Part shown: positions 29,000 through 32,279 of the stretch, one piece after another
How positions within the stretch are numbered: the first letter of the stretch is position 1
Layout: every line of letters starts with the position of its first letter
Assembly (NCBI GenBank): GCA_946497775.1
Contig: CAMMLS010000001.1
Location: forward strand, 1 to 32,279
Source: an uncultured Clostridium sp.
GTDB lineage: Bacteria; Bacillota; Clostridia; TANB77; CAG-508
Reading direction: 5' to 3'
Length of the DNA: 32,279 nt
Notes under the pieces: generated by a model
What the model was told of the DNA's origin: nothing
What the model saw: only the letters and a program-made list of their open reading frames with translations
Databases searched by the model: none
Made by a program: the position numbers and the translations under genes

Positions 29000-29515
29000 T
29001 TATTCAGCGTAATAAATGTCATTCAAATTTGCAGATTTAAGAATAACTAACCCAACTTTCGGGCCTCTTTTGCCATTAACGCCACGTTTGTAGATATAGC
29101 CAACAATTGCTGCATTAGGACTATCATTAACGATGCGTTTGAGGGTGCTAGCCTTGGAGCCTTTTACCAAAACCTGAGTTTCGCCATAAGGCAGAGAATT
29201 GAATAATCTTTCCATAGACCATTTACGATATTCTCTGGAATCAGGGTCCAAAAGGTCGATAACATCATCAATGTGATCATTAATACGATCCTCGATACGA
29301 TTAACCGTACGGTTAATTGTACGTCTTTCTACTCTTTCAACAGCTCTGTCCCATTTCTTTTCGAATTTAGATTTTGCTTGGGCAGTGTTTACAAAAGAAA
29401 TAGAAATATTAGAATTGTTTTGTGCTACATTGTTTTCCCGAGAGAAATCAACATTAATGGTATAAGCTGCAAAAGCAACAACCACTGCAAGGATTAAATT
29501 AATAAGCTTTTTCAT
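29000..29515 (-). CDS. Secreted hypothetical protein with signal peptide
   Basis: MKKLINLILAVVVAFAAYTINVDFSRENN...; SD aaggagg upstream; no family recognised. Confidence 0.7.
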   Translation of the reverse strand: MKKLINLILAVVVAFAAYTINVDFSRENNVAQNNSNISISFVNTAQAKSKFEKKWDRAVERVERRTINRTVNRIEDRINDHIDDVIDLLDPDSREYRKWSMERLFNSLPYGETQVLVKGSKASTLKRIVNDSPNAAIVGYIYKRGVNGKRGPKVGLVILKSANLNDIYYAE

Positions 29516-29691
29516 AAGAAGTCCTCCTTTGCAAGAAATACAAAGTCTTGTATTTGTTAAAATAATTAAATTATTAATTTTATTATACAATAAAAAAACA
29601 AAAAAATCAACTTGCAAGCCTTTAAAATGAGGAAGTGCGCTAGTAAAAACATAAAATTTTACAAAAAAGCCAAATAAAAAATAAAAAAATG

Positions 29692-29720
29692 TTGCAATTT
29701 ATGTAAAAATACGTTATAAT
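29692..29720 (+). promoter_or_regulatory. Putative promoter of the pilin cluster (TTGCAA-17-TATAAT)
   Basis: ttgcaa 29692-29697, tataat 29715-29720. Confidence 0.7.
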
Positions 29721-29774
29721 GAAAATATATGATAAGAAAAAAAGCTCAAAACAAGTAAAAAGGAGGATTAGATC

Positions 29775-30134
29775 ATGAATAAAGCAATAAGAATAGCATC
29801 AATATTAATGCTTATTGTATTATTAGTAGTAGCATTCTCAGTACCAGCATTAGCAATTGATCCTAACGAATTTGAAGGAGATACAAGTCATGCAGAAGGA
29901 ATAACAGATTTATTCAATAATATAATTGGTATTGTTCAAGTTATTGGTACAGGTATCGCAATAATAATGCTTATTGTATTAGCTATAAAATACTTAACAG
30001 CTGCTCCAAGTGAAAAAGCCGATATTAAAAAAGGTGCACTTATATATGTAATTGCAGCAGTTATATTATTTGCAGCAGTTAATATCTTAGCAGCAATTCA
30101 AGGATGGGCATCAGAGATTGATATTGGATACTAA
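29775..30134 (+). CDS. VirB2/TrbC-like pilin, paralog 1
   Basis: Signal peptide plus two TM; GTGIAIIMLIVLAIKYLTAAPSEKADIKKGALIYVIAAVILFAA. Confidence 0.75.
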   Translation: MNKAIRIASILMLIVLLVVAFSVPALAIDPNEFEGDTSHAEGITDLFNNIIGIVQVIGTGIAIIMLIVLAIKYLTAAPSEKADIKKGALIYVIAAVILFAAVNILAAIQGWASEIDIGY

Positions 30135-30155
30135 AATAATAAAGGCATGATTAAT

Positions 30156-30200
30156 AATCCTTTTGACTTCTATAATTAATTTTAGTCAAAAGGGTTTTTT
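30156..30200 (+). terminator. Intrinsic terminator-like hairpin between pilin 1 and pilin 2
   Basis: aatccttttgact ... agtcaaaagggtttttta. Confidence 0.75.
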
Positions 30201-30240
30201 AATATATGAATATACAAATTAACCAAGGAGGATAGGCAAA

Positions 30241-30615
30241 ATGAAAAAAAATATATTAAAAATAGTGTTTTGTTTAATAGTAATATTATCTATTTTACTA
30301 ATTTCAACCGTAAGTGCAACAAGTATTATTGAAGATATAGATAATAATAAAGGAACAAATACCAGTGCGGGAAATACTGTTAAGGAAACAGGTAATATTA
30401 TTATAGGTACAATTAAGGTCGTAGGAACAGGTATTGCTATTTTAATGCTTTTATATATAGCAATAAAATATATGATAGCAGCACCATCTGAAAAGGCTGA
30501 ATTCAAAAAAACAGCTGTTGTGTATGCAGTAGGTGCAGTTGTATTATTTGCAGCTCCAAGACTTGTAGAATTGGTAATGCGTGTAACACAAGGAGTATCA
30601 AATACATTAAATTAA
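30241..30615 (+). CDS. VirB2/TrbC-like pilin, paralog 2
   Basis: VGTGIAILMLLYIAIKYMIAAPSEKAEFKKTAVVYAVGAVVLFAA. Confidence 0.75.
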   Translation: MKKNILKIVFCLIVILSILLISTVSATSIIEDIDNNKGTNTSAGNTVKETGNIIIGTIKVVGTGIAILMLLYIAIKYMIAAPSEKAEFKKTAVVYAVGAVVLFAAPRLVELVMRVTQGVSNTLN

Positions 30616-30628
30616 GTGGGTGATTTAA

Positions 30629-30994
30629 ATGAAAAATATGCAAAAAATAATGACAGTATTTATACTAGGAATATTATTTATAGCGTTAATGTCAACAAAT
30701 GTGTCTGCTGGTGAAATAGATATGGGAAAACTTTCAAATATTTCAAATCCAACAGGAGTAGCATCACTTACTGAAATGAGTGGAAAAATAATTAGCGTTA
30801 TATATACGGTAGCGGTACTAGCATCAGTTGCTATGATGCTAGTAATAGGAATAAAATACATAACTTCAAGTCCTGACCAAAAAGCTTCTTTAAAAGCAAG
30901 AGCAATTCCATATTTAATAGGAGCATTTTTAGTATTTGGAACTGCAAATATTTTAAGATTTATAAGCACAATGGCAGGGTGGATAAAAGTATAA
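30629..30994 (+). CDS. VirB2/TrbC-like pilin, paralog 3
   Basis: LASVAMMLVIGIKYITSSPDQKASLKARAIPYLIGAFLVFGT. Confidence 0.7.
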   Translation: MKNMQKIMTVFILGILFIALMSTNVSAGEIDMGKLSNISNPTGVASLTEMSGKIISVIYTVAVLASVAMMLVIGIKYITSSPDQKASLKARAIPYLIGAFLVFGTANILRFISTMAGWIKV

Positions 30995-31007
30995 TTTAAT
31001 AATATTT

Positions 31008-31038
31008 AAGAAGTGAAGATTAATTCACTTCTTTTTTT
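31008..31038 (+). terminator. Intrinsic terminator-like hairpin between pilin 3 and pilin 4
   Basis: aagaagtgaa-gattaa-ttcacttcttttttt. Confidence 0.75.
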
Positions 31039-31195
31039 GGCGAATAAAAAAGAAGTATATTACAAAAATATTACATTTATATAACATTTTGAATAATATG
31101 AATAATATTGACTTTAATTGTTGAAATATGAATAAAAATGAAGTATAATATTATTAATTATAAGTGTTTTTTGGCGTAAATGAGGTGATGAAAAT

Positions 31196-31585
31196 ATGAA
31201 AAGAAGCTTAAAAATTGTAATGATATTAATTTGCATATTACTTGCATTTTTTTCAGTGAATGTGCAAGCAAGTAGCGATTTATCTTGGGATTCTATAAAA
31301 GATAGTGTAGATGATTTTGAAAATGCAGGTAAAGAAGAGTCACTTATAAGCACAGATAAAATAATAGATGCAGTTGTGCCAGTAGGACAAATGCTAACAG
31401 CAGTAGGAGTAGCCGTATTATTTGGAGCATTAATTCTACTTGGAATAAAATATATGACAGCAGAACCAGAACAAAAAGGAAAATTAAAACAACAATTAAT
31501 TGGTTTAGTAATTGCAGGTATAGTAATCTTTGGAGCATTCTCAATTTGGAGAGTGGCATATACTTTCTTCGAAGACATTTTTTAA
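31196..31585 (+). CDS. VirB2/TrbC-like pilin, paralog 4
   Basis: GVAVLFGALILLGIKYMTAEPEQKGKLKQQLIGLVIAGIVIFGA. Confidence 0.7.
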   Translation: MKRSLKIVMILICILLAFFSVNVQASSDLSWDSIKDSVDDFENAGKEESLISTDKIIDAVVPVGQMLTAVGVAVLFGALILLGIKYMTAEPEQKGKLKQQLIGLVIAGIVIFGAFSIWRVAYTFFEDIF

Positions 31586-31604
31586 ATACTAAGGAGGTAA
31601 TCTA

Positions 31605-31943
31605 ATGGGGTCATATTATATCCCTCGTGATTTAGGAGGAGAAACAAGAATATTATTAATATTTTCTGTTAAATCTTTAATTACAACAGCAATAGGAGCA
31701 GCTGTTGGGCTGATATTTTATTTAATATTTTCAGCACTTGGACTTGGAACAGTTGGAATTATAACTATGGCTGTTTTTGCTTTAATAGGATTTGCAATTG
31801 GAGCATGTAAAATACCAACAATTGCTGGACTTCCTTTTACAAAAAAAGTAGGTGGAGAGCCGATTAGTGAAATAATAATAAGATATGCAAAATTTAGAGC
31901 AAATAGAAAAATATATGCTTATACAAAGGAGGAAGAAAAGTAA
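31605..31943 (+). CDS. PrgI family protein
   Basis: YYIPRDLGGETRILLIFSVKSLITTAIGAAVG; short N-terminal segment then TM pair, directly before the VirB4-like gene. Confidence 0.75.
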   Translation: MGSYYIPRDLGGETRILLIFSVKSLITTAIGAAVGLIFYLIFSALGLGTVGIITMAVFALIGFAIGACKIPTIAGLPFTKKVGGEPISEIIIRYAKFRANRKIYAYTKEEEK

Positions 31944-32279
31944 ATGGATCTTATAAATGTTCTTAATATAATTTTGGTTGTACTAGTATTTGTTATATTT
32001 GCATTAGTACTAGTATATTTTGCTGTTGTTTATAGAAACAAAAATGGCGGAAAAACAGAAATGAAAAGCGGAAATAAGCAAACAGATTATGTTTCAAATG
32101 TTGCAGGGGGACTACCAAAAGAAGCTATTACAAAATTCATGGAATTTGATGAAATAAAAGATAATATGATAATTAGAAAAAACAGAACACAATATGTAAT
32201 GATATTACAATGCCAAGGTGTAAATTATGATTTGATGTCAGAAGAAGAAAAAATGGCGGTAGAACAAGGATTTGTTCAG
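31944..32279 (+). CDS. VirB4/TraC-like conjugation ATPase N-terminus (truncated by window end)
   Basis: MDLINVLNIILVVLVFVIFALVLVYFAVVYRNKNGG...FMEFDEIKDNMIIRKNRTQYVMILQCQGVNYDLMSEEEKMAVEQGFVQ, open to window end, not in ORF track. Confidence 0.65.
   Translation, partial: MDLINVLNIILVVLVFVIFALVLVYFAVVYRNKNGGKTEMKSGNKQTDYVSNVAGGLPKEAITKFMEFDEIKDNMIIRKNRTQYVMILQCQGVNYDLMSEEEKMAVEQGFVQ

Overview
AT-rich chromosomal window, most likely from a low-GC Clostridia-type Firmicute (inferred from gene families and order). Left part: C-terminus of an Rpn-family PD-(D/E)XK nuclease/transposase, a large structured inverted repeat, and a prepilin-like adhesin with a glycine-rich C-terminus. Then come exoA/xth, an AI-2E-family transporter, a DUF421 protein, a sortase, an M15-like/PG-binding protein and an XRE regulator. 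Centre: a reduced dcw (division/cell wall) cluster mraZ-rsmH-ftsL-like-PBP(PASTA)-murE-mraY-ftsW-murG, followed by a DUF6514-like gene, topA, trmFO, a hypothetical gene, a DUF4116 repeat protein, rpsU (absent from the ORF track), a yqeY-like gene, two M16 peptidases (yfmF/yfmH-like), lgt, a Spo0E-like gene and a secreted hypothetical. Right end: four VirB2/TrbC-like pilin paralogs, a PrgI-family gene and the start of a VirB4/TraC-like gene. Most striking observation: the PBP and FtsW reading frames are broken at three places. At each one the in-frame codon is CGG, and skipping only its C (+1 shift, so GGN is read as Gly) restores the conserved protein exactly (PKP-GITVVEGTKVEVEI stop; GVGL-GQSKQKYLYIPEPHNDF; LLCGV-GVLLNISRNSNKI stop). 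By manual scan I found no other in-frame CGG in the plus-strand genes. One further in-frame CGG, in an atypical minus-strand gene, appears to be read normally. This suggests +1 frameshifting at a hungry or unassigned CGG codon, with a systematic assembly error as the main alternative. Other points: a six-copy 10-nt-phased AAGTG array at mraZ that includes its own GTG start codon, and a ten-copy degenerate ACAWAAG array (about 23-nt period) in the mraZ-rsmH spacer.
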